A stretch of DNA of 64,000 nucleotides from CAYPJE01 sp964410945 (GCA_964410945.1 CAYPJE010000003.1:74624-138623); one strand, 5' to 3'. Positions 1 to 9,087 are shown, counted from the stretch's first letter. Program-made: numbers and translations. The notes: generated by a model from the letters alone, not told the origin.

Positions 1-389
1 TCGATGGCGGTATTGGCTTTTTTAAATGCGTTCACGGCATCGTTATAGGCCGGGACCCAGTGTTGCTCGCGGGAATTTTTAATATATTCTGAAACTGTAT
101 GACCGGCAAGAATTACACGATCAGGATCAATAGCCAGGGCTTTTTTGAAAGCTTCATCCATTTCAGCCCATTTTTTATCGCGGGCATAAATCTGTTGACC
201 TAGCTGGAAAGGAATTTCCGGGTTGTCCGGTTCAACGACCATGGCTTTGATCAGAAATTCTTCGGCCCGATCCCATTCCTGCTGTTGAATGGCCAATTTA
301 GCAGTAGTGTATTCTTCACTCGAACAGCCAAAGAATGCCAGTCCTAATAGAGCAATTGTAAATACTGCAAAAAATAATTTTCTTAACAT
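1..389 (-). CDS. TPR-repeat lipoprotein, partial (C-terminus beyond window)
   Basis: This gene runs off the left edge; about 129 codons are visible reading leftward from an ATG at 389. The N-terminus is a lipoprotein signal: basic start, hydrophobic stretch, then a lipobox ending at Cys22 (LAFFGC), so the product is probably anchored in the outer or inner membrane on the periplasmic side. The mature part is helical with TPR-like spacing (alternating WDRAEEFLIKA and MDEAFKKALAIDP segments), suggesting a protein-protein scaffold. It lies 77 bp downstream of the PfkB kinase gene on the same strand and may be co-transcribed. No specific function can be assigned. Confidence 0.75.
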   Translation of the reverse strand, partial: MLRKLFFAVFTIALLGLAFFGCSSEEYTTAKLAIQQQEWDRAEEFLIKAMVVEPDNPEIPFQLGQQIYARDKKWAEMDEAFKKALAIDPDRVILAGHTVSEYIKNSREQHWVPAYNDAVNAFKKANTAI

Positions 390-466
390 CAGTTCTTTCC
401 TTATTCCTTTGTTGTATAGAATACCTGCATTTTCGCCGTGGAAATTAGAATTGACCTGTTTCCTTT

Positions 467-1360
467 TCAAGGTCTAAGCGTCTGGCGGAGATATTCTTTC
501 CTGGACTTAACGTCGTCGGCCATGGCCGAAGCCAGTTTATCAACACCGAAATCTTCCACACAGAATGATGCCAGCGCAGATCCGTTAACAAGTGCTTCCC
601 GGTATCCCTGTCCGCAGGCCAGAGATGATGCGAATCCACCGCCAAAAGTGTCACCGGCACCAGTGGGATCCAGAACCCGTTGGACCGGATAAACACCAAT
701 CGCTAGCTGCTCATCCGGGCTGAACAACAGGGCTCCTTTACTGCCCAGTTTTATTACTACTGTCTGAGGTCCGAATCCGGCCAGCACAGTCGCTGCTGCT
801 TCCACTGAATCGGTACCGGCCAGTGATTGAGCTTCGGTTTCATTGATCAACAGGATGTCCGTCTGCTCCAAGACCTGCATCAGCTGCGGTCTGGTGGTAT
901 CGATCCACAGGTTCATGGTATCGGTAATAATGGTAGCATCATCCTTGGATTGATCGATCACGGCCAGTTGAAGGGCCGGATGGATATTGGCCAGAAATAT
1001 AACCGGTGCCTTGGTATTGTGTTCCGATAATTGCGGGTTGAAATCGGCAAAAACGCCCAGTTCGGTAAATAGTGTATCGCGATCATCCCCATTGGCGTGG
1101 TAGCGCCCACCCCAGCGGAAAGTCAGGCCGTCAACAACCTGGAAATCCGTCAGGTCTGACGACCAGTGTTTGTAAAACCGATGGCCTTCCTCCGGGAAAT
1201 CATTTCCAACCACCCCCACTACACTGACTTCGGCCAGCCGGCCGGCAGCTGTCAGGGCATAGGTTGTTGATCCGCCTAAAATATTCTCCCGTCGTCCGGC
1301 GGAAGTTTCTATTGTATCAAGCGCAATTGAACCGACGATTAAAAGTGAGTTTGTTTCCAT
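467..1360 (-). CDS. PfkB-family carbohydrate/nucleoside kinase
   Basis: A 297-residue cytoplasmic kinase of the ribokinase/PfkB family, which transfers phosphate from ATP to a sugar or nucleoside hydroxyl. Seen directly: an N-terminal GSIALDTIE strand, the GGSTTYA substrate-side glycine motif near residue 29, and the C-terminal signature DPTGAGDTF at 231-239, in which Asp237 is the expected catalytic base and GAGD the anion hole. The length is normal for the family. It starts with ATG at 1360 and is followed by the TPR lipoprotein gene on the same strand. Substrate cannot be read from sequence; family members act on ribose, fructose derivatives or adenosine. The neighbours give no clue. Confidence 0.85.
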   Translation of the reverse strand: METNSLLIVGSIALDTIETSAGRRENILGGSTTYALTAAGRLAEVSVVGVVGNDFPEEGHRFYKHWSSDLTDFQVVDGLTFRWGGRYHANGDDRDTLFTELGVFADFNPQLSEHNTKAPVIFLANIHPALQLAVIDQSKDDATIITDTMNLWIDTTRPQLMQVLEQTDILLINETEAQSLAGTDSVEAAATVLAGFGPQTVVIKLGSKGALLFSPDEQLAIGVYPVQRVLDPTGAGDTFGGGFASSLACGQGYREALVNGSALASFCVEDFGVDKLASAMADDVKSRKEYLRQTLRP

Positions 1361-1548
1361 ATTGAAAATTATTCCGGTCCGCCGATTATTACAACCGTCC
1401 TGATCGTTAAAGCCTCAAGCAATATTTTATCCAGGGAAATAATATGATCTAAATCACATCCAATATATACATATCGCTCTAACTCGAACCAGACTGTATT
1501 ATTGTTTTTATATAATCAATACTGTTATTAACTTAACTTAATCCAGCG

Positions 1549-1586
1549 ATTGTCAGATTGGGAGAAGTAATCATTGTCAGAACAAT
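1549..1586. repeat. Short direct and inverted repeat upstream of phosphoesterase
   Basis: ATTGTCAGA occurs twice (1549-1557 and 1573-1581), 24 bp start to start. The second copy is also the left arm of a small inverted repeat, ATTGT-CAGA-ACAAT (1573-1586). It lies in the AT-rich 250-bp gap between the divergent kinase and phosphoesterase genes, about 25 bp before the latter start. It could be a regulatory site; nothing else supports that. Confidence 0.3.
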
Positions 1587-1610
1587 ATTTATAGTTATAT
1601 TTCGGTCCGC

Positions 1611-2384
1611 ATGAAGTCCAAAACATTTGCCATAATAACAGATATCCACGCTAATTCCGAATCACTTAAAACGGCACTCGATATAATCGATCAGAATGAT
1701 AAAGTCGATCGGGTTGTCTGTCTGGGAGATTGCTTTACCCTTGGTCCGGAGCCGGAAAAAGTGCTCGAATTGCTTTCCTCAATCAAGGATTGCCTGTTCA
1801 TTCGCGGCAACCATGACCGTTATATAGTTGAAAAATTATGGACCCATGAACGCCCATCGCTGGAAGGGATGGATCCGGACGATCCGCTGTGCCAGGAAAT
1901 CGTAGCCAATAATAAGTGGGCGGCAGACCTGATTGGTCAGCCGGGAATCGATTTAATTTCCCAGATGCATATCGCCCACCGGGAAGTAATCAACAACGTT
2001 CTGGTGGAGTTCACACATGCCTGGTACGAACGGGATGACCAGCCACCAACGATCCAGGAATCACTGAACTGGCGCAACCATGTCAAAAAGATTAATCCCG
2101 GCCTGAAAAAACTGGTCTTTGTCCATGGTCACACCCATTTGCCACGGATCGAAACCAAGGATGATCTGACCATCCTGTGTCAAGGAGCCATCGGACTGCC
2201 TTTCGATGAGGATCAGCGCGGAGCGGTAGCTTTCCTGACGGTAGGTGATGAATTCTCATGGGATGTAGTGCGTTACAAATACGATGTTTCCGTACCGATT
2301 AAAGCCCTGGTTGAGCGCAAACCACCCTTTTATCGTAATTTGACTAATACACTTAAATTCGCCTCTATTCGGAACGATATCTGA
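1611..2384 (+). CDS. Calcineurin-like metallophosphoesterase
   Basis: A 257-residue two-metal phosphoesterase of the YfcE/ApaH-like group. All metal-binding motifs are visible in order: DIHAN near residue 11, LGDCFTLGPEP near 39, RGNHDRY near 65, a lone His in EFTHAWY near 134, and GHTHLP near 172. The enzyme is therefore probably active on a phosphodiester or phosphoprotein; family members include diadenosine tetraphosphatases and cyclic-nucleotide phosphodiesterases. It is cytoplasmic, with no signal peptide. The ATG at 1611 has no good Shine-Dalgarno sequence, as is common in this lineage. It precedes the cysteine desulfurase gene by 59 bp and may be read through into it. Confidence 0.85.
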   Translation: MKSKTFAIITDIHANSESLKTALDIIDQNDKVDRVVCLGDCFTLGPEPEKVLELLSSIKDCLFIRGNHDRYIVEKLWTHERPSLEGMDPDDPLCQEIVANNKWAADLIGQPGIDLISQMHIAHREVINNVLVEFTHAWYERDDQPPTIQESLNWRNHVKKINPGLKKLVFVHGHTHLPRIETKDDLTILCQGAIGLPFDEDQRGAVAFLTVGDEFSWDVVRYKYDVSVPIKALVERKPPFYRNLTNTLKFASIRNDI

Positions 2385-2443
2385 TTCCAATCGTTTTTGT
2401 TTATTATTTAAATCTTTTAATTTTCTTCCGAGGTTAAGCTTCC

Positions 2444-3559
2444 ATGCCATACTTTGACCATAGTGCCACTACGCCAATTGACAGTCGTGTTCTTGATCTA
2501 ATCAGCCAGATCAACAGTGAATATTATGGTAATCCTTCCAGCATTCACCGATACGGACAGAAAGCTCGTGCCCTGGTGGAGACTTCCCGTCGGCAGGTGG
2601 CTCAACTGATCAATTGTAATCCTGGTGAGATAATTTTCACTGGCAGTGGTTCTGAAGCCAATAATCTGGTTCTGTGGAACCAGTTGAATAACGACCGACC
2701 CCACGTTATTGCCTCTGCAATTGAGCATCCGGCCGTTTTACAACCCCTCCAGCGCTTATCCAAGCTGGGCATACCCAGCACAATTATTAAGCCTGACCGC
2801 ACCGGCCGGATCGATCCTGCTGCTATTATTTCAGCCATCCGACCTGATACGGGACTGGTTTCTGTAATGCTGGCCAATAATGAAGTGGGTACCATTGAAC
2901 CGGTAAAAGAAATATCTACCTGCCTGGCTGGTCAAAATATTTTATTGCATACCGACGCCGTCCAGGCCGCCGGTAAAATACCACTCGATACAACTGCCCT
3001 GGGAGTTGACTTTCTGACCTTGTCGGCTCATAAATTTTACGGACCGAAAGGTGTCGGAGCATTATTCAGGAAGCAGGGGGTTCCGCTGAAACCATTGATA
3101 ACCGGAGGTGGCCAGGAACAGAACCTGCGCTCCGGTACAGAAAATGTGGCTGGGATAGCCGGAATGGGACTGGCAGCAAAGCTGGCAAAGGAAAACCTGG
3201 AGAATGCCAATCGGCATCTATCCGATTTGGAGTCATATTTCATTGAATCGATTAAAAGCACCATTCCGGAAGCAAGGATAAATGGCAATGCCGATTTCCA
3301 CATCCCAGGCCTGGTAAACCTCACGATTCCTGGTATTACCAACGATATCCTGACTGTCAGCCTCGATATGGCCGGTATGGCAATCTCCAACGGATCGGCT
3401 TGTTCCTCCGGTACGGTTGCGGCTTCACCGGTTCTAAAAGCCCTTGGATTCAGTGATAGTGAAAACCGATCCACCATTCGAATCAGTTTCGGCTTGGCAA
3501 ATACCATAAAAGAAGTGGATCAATTGGTCACTGAACTAGTTAAAGTGGTTTCCCGGTAA
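2444..3559 (+). CDS. Cysteine desulfurase (NifS/IscS family)
   Basis: A 371-residue PLP-dependent class V aminotransferase-fold enzyme that removes sulfur from cysteine as an enzyme-bound persulfide. The PLP lysine is Lys197 in SAHKFYGPKG, and the persulfide cysteine is Cys320 in SNGSACSSG. The N-terminal FDHSATTP motif is typical of the family (usually LDNAATTP-like). Immediately downstream (7 bp) lies mnmA, so the likely job is sulfur supply for tRNA 2-thiouridine synthesis, as with the dedicated desulfurases of Gram-positives; a role in iron-sulfur assembly is also possible, but no iscU-type scaffold is present here. Loop length around Cys320 was not compared formally, so class I versus II is left open. 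Confidence 0.93.
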   Translation: MPYFDHSATTPIDSRVLDLISQINSEYYGNPSSIHRYGQKARALVETSRRQVAQLINCNPGEIIFTGSGSEANNLVLWNQLNNDRPHVIASAIEHPAVLQPLQRLSKLGIPSTIIKPDRTGRIDPAAIISAIRPDTGLVSVMLANNEVGTIEPVKEISTCLAGQNILLHTDAVQAAGKIPLDTTALGVDFLTLSAHKFYGPKGVGALFRKQGVPLKPLITGGGQEQNLRSGTENVAGIAGMGLAAKLAKENLENANRHLSDLESYFIESIKSTIPEARINGNADFHIPGLVNLTIPGITNDILTVSLDMAGMAISNGSACSSGTVAASPVLKALGFSDSENRSTIRISFGLANTIKEVDQLVTELVKVVSR

Positions 3560-3566
3560 CTGAAAA

Positions 3567-4673
3567 ATGACTGATAAAAAGAAAACCGTACTGGTGGCAA
3601 TGAGTGGTGGCGTAGACAGCTCAACTGCCCTGCACCGGATCCTGGAGGCGGGGTACGATGCTATCGGTGTAACAATGAAATTATGGGAATTCGGGGACAG
3701 TAGCAGCAATCTTAACAATGACTCCAATTGCTGTTCGATTGATTCGATCAATAATGCCAAACTGGTCTGCGAGCAGTTGAACGTCCCCCACTATACCCTG
3801 GACCACCAGCTGGCGTTCCGTAAATCAGTGGTGGATAATTTCGTATCGGAGTACCTGGCAGGACGAACCCCCAATCCCTGTGTACGGTGCAATATCTTTC
3901 TGAAATGGGGCTCTTTGCTGGAACAGGCCCGCCAGATGGGTGCCGAACTGATCGCCACCGGCCATTATGCCCGCATCACCCGCGATGGACAGCAGGTCCG
4001 GTTGCGGAAGGGGCTGGATCCACGCAAGGATCAAACATATTTTCTGTGGGGAATTGACCAGAAAACCCTTAATAACACCCTTTTTCCATTGGGCGATTTA
4101 ACCAAAACAGAGGTGCGTTCTATCGCCGGGAAAATGGAGTTGCCTAACGCCCAGGCACCGGAAAGCCAGGAAATCTGCTTCATTCCTGATAACGACTACC
4201 GCCGGTTCCTGGAAAGCTATGCTCCCCGCGAACTTGAAAAACTGAAATCCGGTGATTTTATTGCTCCCAATGGCCGTCGCATCGGGCCACATAAAGGTAT
4301 TGTCAATTACACAATCGGCCAGCGCCGGGGATTACAAGTGCCGGGTCCTGAGCCATACTATGTCCAGGCCATCGATACCGCCAACGGTGATATTCAGTTA
4401 AGTAACCGGACCGGGATGTATTTCTCGGGATGTATAGTTGGCGATCTGAATTGGCTGACGAAGGAATCAATCACAAACCTGGATTGTCCAACTGTACAGA
4501 TACGCTATAATCATCCCGGTGTGAAGGCCGGATTTGAGGTTGAAGCAAATGGTAGGATCAGAGTTAATTTCAGGGAGCCGCAATTTGCTGTTTCACCGGG
4601 ACAGAGTGCGGTATTCTACCAGGATGATATTGTTCTGGGAGGCGGAATAATTCAGGAAGGAATTCATGATTAA
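3567..4673 (+). CDS. mnmA: tRNA-specific 2-thiouridylase MnmA
   Basis: A 368-residue enzyme that thiolates U34 of tRNA-Lys, -Glu and -Gln using ATP and relayed persulfide sulfur. Visible features are the PP-loop SGGVDSS at 13-19, the NPCVRCN motif whose Cys108 corresponds to the first catalytic cysteine, and SQEICFIP with Cys204 as the second. TGHYAR and the C-terminal PGQSAVFY beta-barrel motif are also present, so the protein is full-length. It follows the desulfurase gene directly, giving a two-gene sulfur-relay module. Its 3' end overlaps the next gene by 8 bp, implying translational coupling. The window also encodes a tRNA-Lys(UUU), a substrate of this enzyme. Confidence 0.95.
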   Translation: MTDKKKTVLVAMSGGVDSSTALHRILEAGYDAIGVTMKLWEFGDSSSNLNNDSNCCSIDSINNAKLVCEQLNVPHYTLDHQLAFRKSVVDNFVSEYLAGRTPNPCVRCNIFLKWGSLLEQARQMGAELIATGHYARITRDGQQVRLRKGLDPRKDQTYFLWGIDQKTLNNTLFPLGDLTKTEVRSIAGKMELPNAQAPESQEICFIPDNDYRRFLESYAPRELEKLKSGDFIAPNGRRIGPHKGIVNYTIGQRRGLQVPGPEPYYVQAIDTANGDIQLSNRTGMYFSGCIVGDLNWLTKESITNLDCPTVQIRYNHPGVKAGFEVEANGRIRVNFREPQFAVSPGQSAVFYQDDIVLGGGIIQEGIHD

Positions 4674-5418
4674 CAGAACACGACCGCTGGCGGTGGCGAT
4701 ACTGGCTGCCGGAAAAGGCAAACGGATGAAATCTCCCCTGCCTAAAGTACTCCATGAAGTTGGTGGCAAACCAATGCTGCTGCATGTTACCGATCTGTCA
4801 AAGGCCATCAAGGCTGACCGGATAATCGCTATTATTGGTCATGGGCGGGAACTGGTGGAAAAAACACTTGCCGGCCGGAATGTGGATACAGTAGTGCAGG
4901 AAGAACAGCTTGGCACCGGTCATGCGATTCTGCAGACCGAACCGCTGTTGAAAGATTTTGACGGTGACCTGATGGTCCTTTCCGGGGATGTCCCCCTGCT
5001 GCAGAAAGACAGCCTCGAAAAACTGCTGGATACCCATTATTCAACCGGGGCCGGGGCAACCCTGATGACAGCCCGCTTCGATGATCCGTCCGGCTATGGA
5101 CGAATCGTACGCGACAAAGAAGGCTTCCTGGATAAAATCGTGGAACACAAGGATTGTAACCCGGAAGAACTGGCGATTGATGAGATCAATGCCGGGATAT
5201 ACATCTTTGATGCCCAAACCTTATTTCGCAGCCTGAAATTGATTGACAATGATAACAGTCAGGGTGAATATTACCTACCGGATGCACTGAATCATTTTCC
5301 GGATTTTGACCTGTCGATAGCGCTGGAGTTGCTGGATGATCCGGTAGAGATAACAGGAATAAATACCAAGGAACAACTTATTGAAATAAATCGTATTTTC
5401 AGCACACGCTATGAATAA
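4666..5418 (+). CDS. GlmU-like nucleotidyltransferase, pyrophosphorylase domain only
   Basis: A 250-residue nucleotidyltransferase matching the N-terminal half of GlmU, which makes UDP-GlcNAc from GlcNAc-1-P and UTP. Seen: LAAGKGKRMKS nucleotide-binding loop at 13-23, PLPKVLHEVGGKPM, EQLGTGHAI (uracil contact region), the metal-binding LSGDVPLL, and YGRIVRD. Bifunctional GlmU is about 450 residues with a left-handed beta-helix acetyltransferase domain; here the ORF ends after the Rossmann domain. It is therefore either a stand-alone uridylyltransferase with the acetyltransferase encoded elsewhere, or a related sugar-1-P nucleotidyltransferase. It overlaps mnmA and the next gene by 8 bp each, so truncation by sequencing error is unlikely. 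Confidence 0.85.
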   Translation: MINRTRPLAVAILAAGKGKRMKSPLPKVLHEVGGKPMLLHVTDLSKAIKADRIIAIIGHGRELVEKTLAGRNVDTVVQEEQLGTGHAILQTEPLLKDFDGDLMVLSGDVPLLQKDSLEKLLDTHYSTGAGATLMTARFDDPSGYGRIVRDKEGFLDKIVEHKDCNPEELAIDEINAGIYIFDAQTLFRSLKLIDNDNSQGEYYLPDALNHFPDFDLSIALELLDDPVEITGINTKEQLIEINRIFSTRYE

Positions 5419-5875
5419 TAAAATCAAGCTTTCAATATTATTAGTTTTAATTGTCGGTCTCTGCTTCGGACAGTTCAAGACCGATGTTCCACGAATCGAT
5501 TTCCCACAGGAACTGGAAAAGATGAGCGCTCTGGAGTCCCGGTCGCTGTTTGATCCGTCACGCTTCATGATGAATCATTCCTTTTCCATGTCGATGATCA
5601 GTTCCAGTGGATTATCTATGGGCGTTGGCGCCTATACCAATAACATGACCTTCCTGCTGAAAGATAATTTGCGCCTGTCAACCAGCTTCAGTCTGGTTCA
5701 GACCAGCATGCCCGGCAGTCCGGAATCCAGTGGTATGCTTGATGGACAGGTGTACTATGGCGCCACACTTGAATATCGCCCCACCGAAAATACAGTCCTG
5801 CAACTGGGCTTCCAGAAGTCGCCTTCCTACTATTATTATAATCGTCCGCTATATCTGGACCCGGGGATCAGGTAA
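5411..5875 (+). CDS. Secreted protein of unknown function
   Basis: A 154-residue protein with a clear signal peptide (hydrophobic LSILLVLIVGLCF, cleavage probably after FG-Q). The mature part has amphipathic strand-like segments, Met/Ser-rich stretches around residues 50-75 and aromatic residues near the C-terminus (SPSYYYYNRPLY), which suggests a periplasmic or outer-membrane-associated beta protein. I do not recognise a family. It starts inside the end of the GlmU-like gene (8-bp overlap) and ends 5 bp before the LytR_C gene, so it belongs to the operon, and an envelope role is the natural guess from these two neighbours. Confidence 0.6.
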   Translation: MNNKIKLSILLVLIVGLCFGQFKTDVPRIDFPQELEKMSALESRSLFDPSRFMMNHSFSMSMISSSGLSMGVGAYTNNMTFLLKDNLRLSTSFSLVQTSMPGSPESSGMLDGQVYYGATLEYRPTENTVLQLGFQKSPSYYYYNRPLYLDPGIR

Positions 5876-5880
5876 CAGCG

Positions 5881-6459
5881 GTGACTCCTGCCAAAAGGAA
5901 AAAAAACAAACTGCTATCTTTCCTCTCCGGCACTGGTTCCAAGAAAAAGCGCCGTAACCTGCAGGATATATTACTGAATGGCTCAATCGCCATTTTATCG
6001 CTGATCCTGATTGCTTTTATCATTTCATTTACCGGTCGTTACACCCGCGGAGGCCTGGAAATTGATACCGCCAGCCTGGATCAGGTATCCGAACCAATGC
6101 TGGCTACCGAATATTACGAAATGAATCCGATCCTGGACATCGAGGTGGAAATATTAAATGGGTGTGGTGAGGCCGGTCTGGCAGCTACAATATCAGACTT
6201 TTTGCGACAGAACCAAATCGATGTGGTCCGATCTGAAAATGCCGATCATTTCAACTATGCCACCACCCTGTTGATCCAGAGGAATGAAAAGGTCGACAAT
6301 TTCCGAAAAGTCGCTAATGCCCTGGCAATTGATATTACCGACGAAACCCGGGTAATGGTTTTGCCCGAAGCTGACCTCGACGTTGACGTTACCCTGATCG
6401 TGGGGAAAGACTATAAGACAATTAAACCTGTCGCCGATTTTCTAAAATCCCGCTTTTAA
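5881..6459 (+). CDS. LytR_C-domain membrane protein
   Basis: A 192-residue protein starting with GTG at 5881. The basic N-terminus (KRKKNK, KKKRR) is followed by one transmembrane helix near residues 32-50, and a C-terminal domain at about 82-192 that begins IEVEILNGCGEAGLA and ends with the IVGKDY and ADFLKSRF elements, matching the LytR cell-envelope-related attenuator C-terminal domain (LytR_C). The catalytic LytR-CpsA-Psr domain is absent, so this is a stand-alone accessory domain facing the periplasm. Such proteins are often next to rsfS in this part of the tree; rsfS follows after 12 bp here. Function is unknown, probably envelope-related. Confidence 0.75.
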   Translation: MTPAKRKKNKLLSFLSGTGSKKKRRNLQDILLNGSIAILSLILIAFIISFTGRYTRGGLEIDTASLDQVSEPMLATEYYEMNPILDIEVEILNGCGEAGLAATISDFLRQNQIDVVRSENADHFNYATTLLIQRNEKVDNFRKVANALAIDITDETRVMVLPEADLDVDVTLIVGKDYKTIKPVADFLKSRF

Positions 6460-6471
6460 CCGGAAGTAAAA

Positions 6472-6855
6472 TTGAATCAAACCACAACCGCCAGTTCCTC
6501 ATTGGTGGAAACCATCGGTCAACTGGCACTCTCCAAAAAAGCTGAAAACACCCTGATCCTGGATGTCAGGGAAATCACAAGTATGACCGATTATTTTGTA
6601 ATCTGTTCCGCCGATACGGATATTCAGGTAAAAGCCATCGCCGATACCATCCGGCGGGGAACAGAGACCAAACCCTGGCATGCTGAAGGATTTGAACAGC
6701 TGACCTGGGTATTACTCGATTATGTGGACGTGGTGGTTCATATATTTCAGACTTCGGTTCGGGACTTTTATCAACTGGAACGGCTGTGGGCCGATGCTCC
6801 AAAAATTGAATTAACCGATGAGCCCGAAGAACCACTTAATCCAACAACTGACTGA
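6472..6855 (+). CDS. rsfS: Ribosomal silencing factor RsfS
   Basis: A 127-residue RsfS/Iojap/DUF143 protein that binds ribosomal protein uL14 and blocks subunit joining under nutrient limitation. Visible family features are LDVREITSMTDYFVICSA near residue 24, the IRRG..TKPWHAEGFEQLTWVLLDYVDVVVHIF core, and the terminal RDFYQLERLWADAP. The TTG at 6472 is chosen as start because it gives the family length and follows LytR_C by 12 bp. Its 3' end overlaps argS by 38 bp, an unusually long overlap for this operon. Confidence 0.93.
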   Translation: MNQTTTASSSLVETIGQLALSKKAENTLILDVREITSMTDYFVICSADTDIQVKAIADTIRRGTETKPWHAEGFEQLTWVLLDYVDVVVHIFQTSVRDFYQLERLWADAPKIELTDEPEEPLNPTTD

Positions 6856-8446
6856 CGCTTTAACAAAGGCCGGCTTTCCCGAGAGCCATCCGCAAGTAAC
6901 ACCGGCCAGGGAAGCCCGCTTTGGCGACCTGAGTACCAACCTGCCGCTCACACTCACCAAGGCCCTGAAACGGAAGCCACTGGATATTGCCGAATTAATT
7001 GTAGAAAAACTGGAATATGATGATTCCATTATCGATTCAGTCAGTATAACACCCCCCGGATTTATCAATTTTTTCATCAGTCCAAAATACTATCAAAACC
7101 AGATCGCCGAAGTGCTGGAAAAAGCCGGTAATTACGGGCGCGGTTCGACTGGTTCCGGAAAAGCGGCTAATGTGGAATTCGTGTCCGCTAATCCCACCGG
7201 TCCCCTTACAGTGGGCCATGGAAGACAGGCCGTTCTGGGCGATACGGTCGCCAACATCCTGGAGTGGCAGGACTATACCGTAACCCGTGAATATTATTAT
7301 AATGACGCCGGGCGCCAGATGCGCATATTGGGTCAATCGGTGGAAGCCCGTTACTACCAGGAATTGGGACAAAATATAGAATTGCCCGAAGATGGCTACC
7401 AGGGCGAGTACATCCGGGAAATCGCACAGGAATTACGGGCCAGGCATGGCGATATCCTGGAGTCAGGTGACCCTGTTTTCAGGAAAACTGCCGAAGATAT
7501 AATATTCGAGGATATTAAAAACACTCTCCGGAATCTCAGAATTATCCACCAGGTTTTCTCCAATGAAAAAAATTTCTACGAATCCGGTGCCGTTCAGCAG
7601 GTAGTGGATGATCTGAAAGCCAAAGAGCTGGTCTACGAAGCCGATAACGCCACCTGGTTTAAAACCACTGCCCTGGGCAAGGAGCAAGACCGGGTACTGA
7701 TAAAGAGCAGCGGTGAGCCAACCTACCGCCTGCCCGACATGGCCTACCACCGCAATAAATTGGAACGGGAATTCGATCTGGTAGTTGATCTGTTCGGCGC
7801 CGACCATATGGACACCTACCCTGATGTCCTGGCGGCTTTGAAGGTTCTTGGATATGATACAACCGGCATAAAAGTGCTCATTCACCAGTTCGTCACCCTG
7901 GTTCGCAGCGGTGAAAAAGTCAAGATGTCCACCCGCAAGGCTAATTTTGTAACCTTGGAAGACCTGGTGGATAAGGTCGGGGCCGATGTAGTCCGCTATT
8001 TCTTTATCATGCGCGGGATGAATACCCATTTAAACTTCGACCTTGACCTGGCCGAGGATGAATCGGATAAGAATCCTGTCTACTATCTGCAATATGCCCA
8101 TGCCCGTATCTGCAATATTATCAAGCGGGGCGAAAGTGTGGATATTCGCTTTGGACAGGAATATGATTCCGAACTGTTGAATCATCCGGCGGAGATCCAG
8201 CTGATCAAAACAATGACTGAGTTTGGACCAACACTGGAAGCTGTCCTGAAAACATTGGAACCACAAATGGTGGCCAACTACCTGCAAAACCTGGCAACGG
8301 CCTTCCATAAGTTTTATACCGAGTGCCGGGTAATTACGGAAGACAAGTCCCTGACCCAGGCCCGTCTGGCACTGATCGGTTCGGTGAAGATCGTACTGGC
8401 CAATGGGCTGCAGGTACTTGGAATAACAGCACCGGAAAAAATGTAA
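6818..8446 (+). CDS. argS: Arginyl-tRNA synthetase
   Basis: A 542-residue class I aminoacyl-tRNA synthetase that charges tRNA-Arg. The N-terminal Arg-tRNA synthetase additional domain (residues 5-90, with AREARFGDLSTNL) is followed by NPTGPLTVGHGR; the HIGH-type motif reads TVGH (131-134) instead of the common HVGH. The KMSKS-type motif is KMSTR in EKVKMSTRKANF, and the anticodon-binding DALR domain ends the protein (residues 430-542). Length is normal. The ATG at 6818 lies within rsfS. MarC starts right after the stop. No evidence of duplication or truncation. Confidence 0.95.
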   Translation: MSPKNHLIQQLTDALTKAGFPESHPQVTPAREARFGDLSTNLPLTLTKALKRKPLDIAELIVEKLEYDDSIIDSVSITPPGFINFFISPKYYQNQIAEVLEKAGNYGRGSTGSGKAANVEFVSANPTGPLTVGHGRQAVLGDTVANILEWQDYTVTREYYYNDAGRQMRILGQSVEARYYQELGQNIELPEDGYQGEYIREIAQELRARHGDILESGDPVFRKTAEDIIFEDIKNTLRNLRIIHQVFSNEKNFYESGAVQQVVDDLKAKELVYEADNATWFKTTALGKEQDRVLIKSSGEPTYRLPDMAYHRNKLEREFDLVVDLFGADHMDTYPDVLAALKVLGYDTTGIKVLIHQFVTLVRSGEKVKMSTRKANFVTLEDLVDKVGADVVRYFFIMRGMNTHLNFDLDLAEDESDKNPVYYLQYAHARICNIIKRGESVDIRFGQEYDSELLNHPAEIQLIKTMTEFGPTLEAVLKTLEPQMVANYLQNLATAFHKFYTECRVITEDKSLTQARLALIGSVKIVLANGLQVLGITAPEKM

Positions 8447-8448
8447 CC

Positions 8449-9087
8449 GTGGAAGTTTCTTACCTGCATTTCTTCGTTCTCTGCCTGTCCACCCTGTTCT
8501 CACTGATGAATCCGATCGGGATAACACCGATCTATGTAATTCTGACTGAACGATTCAATGCCATCGACCGGATCCGGATCGCCCGGCGCGCCATGCTGAC
8601 CGCTACAATTACGTTGATAGTATTCAGTCTGGTTGGCCAATTCATTTTCAAGATGTATTCGATAACCATCGAGGCCTTCCAGATCATGGGCGGGATCATC
8701 TTCTTCCGCAGCGGGTTACGCATGCTGGAAGCCCGTGTCGGGCGCACCCGAACCACACCCAAGGAACAGGAAGAATCCATGGAACGGGATGATATTGCCA
8801 TCAGTCCACTGGGTATTCCAATGATCGTTGGTCCCGGAGCCATAACCGCCACCATGTTATTATCCGGCCAGGCCCATGGATTGATCGGCTACGGCACTTT
8901 CTTCATCGCCCTGTTTACCGTGCTGGCTGCCGCCTATCTGATCCTGCGCGGTGGCGACCGGATGTCCAAACGGCTGGGCCATACCGGTATGCGGATCATC
9001 CAACGGATCATGGGTATCATTTTAATGGTCATCGCCGTCCAGTTCATCATCAATGGCTCCACCACCGTACTGAAATCGATCCTATGA
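8449..9087 (+). CDS. MarC-family integral membrane protein
   Basis: A 212-residue inner-membrane protein of the MarC/UPF0056 family, with about six transmembrane helices. Recognisable elements are LFSLMNPIGITPIY near the N-terminus, FQIMGGIIFFRSGLRML, and the IAISPLGIPMIVGPGAITATMLL loop. I take the GTG at 8449, two bases after the argS stop, because the upstream ATG at 8323 would add 42 residues lying in the argS coding region that do not look like a membrane protein. Family function is unresolved; the proposed multidrug-resistance role was not supported in E. coli. It overlaps the next gene by 4 bp. Confidence 0.88.
   Translation: MEVSYLHFFVLCLSTLFSLMNPIGITPIYVILTERFNAIDRIRIARRAMLTATITLIVFSLVGQFIFKMYSITIEAFQIMGGIIFFRSGLRMLEARVGRTRTTPKEQEESMERDDIAISPLGIPMIVGPGAITATMLLSGQAHGLIGYGTFFIALFTVLAAAYLILRGGDRMSKRLGHTGMRIIQRIMGIILMVIAVQFIINGSTTVLKSIL

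Noticed and set aside
8323..8448. N-terminal extension of MarC from the ATG at 8323
   Set aside because: It lies wholly inside argS and adds Gly/Pro-rich residues unlike a membrane protein; GTG at 8449 gives the family length.
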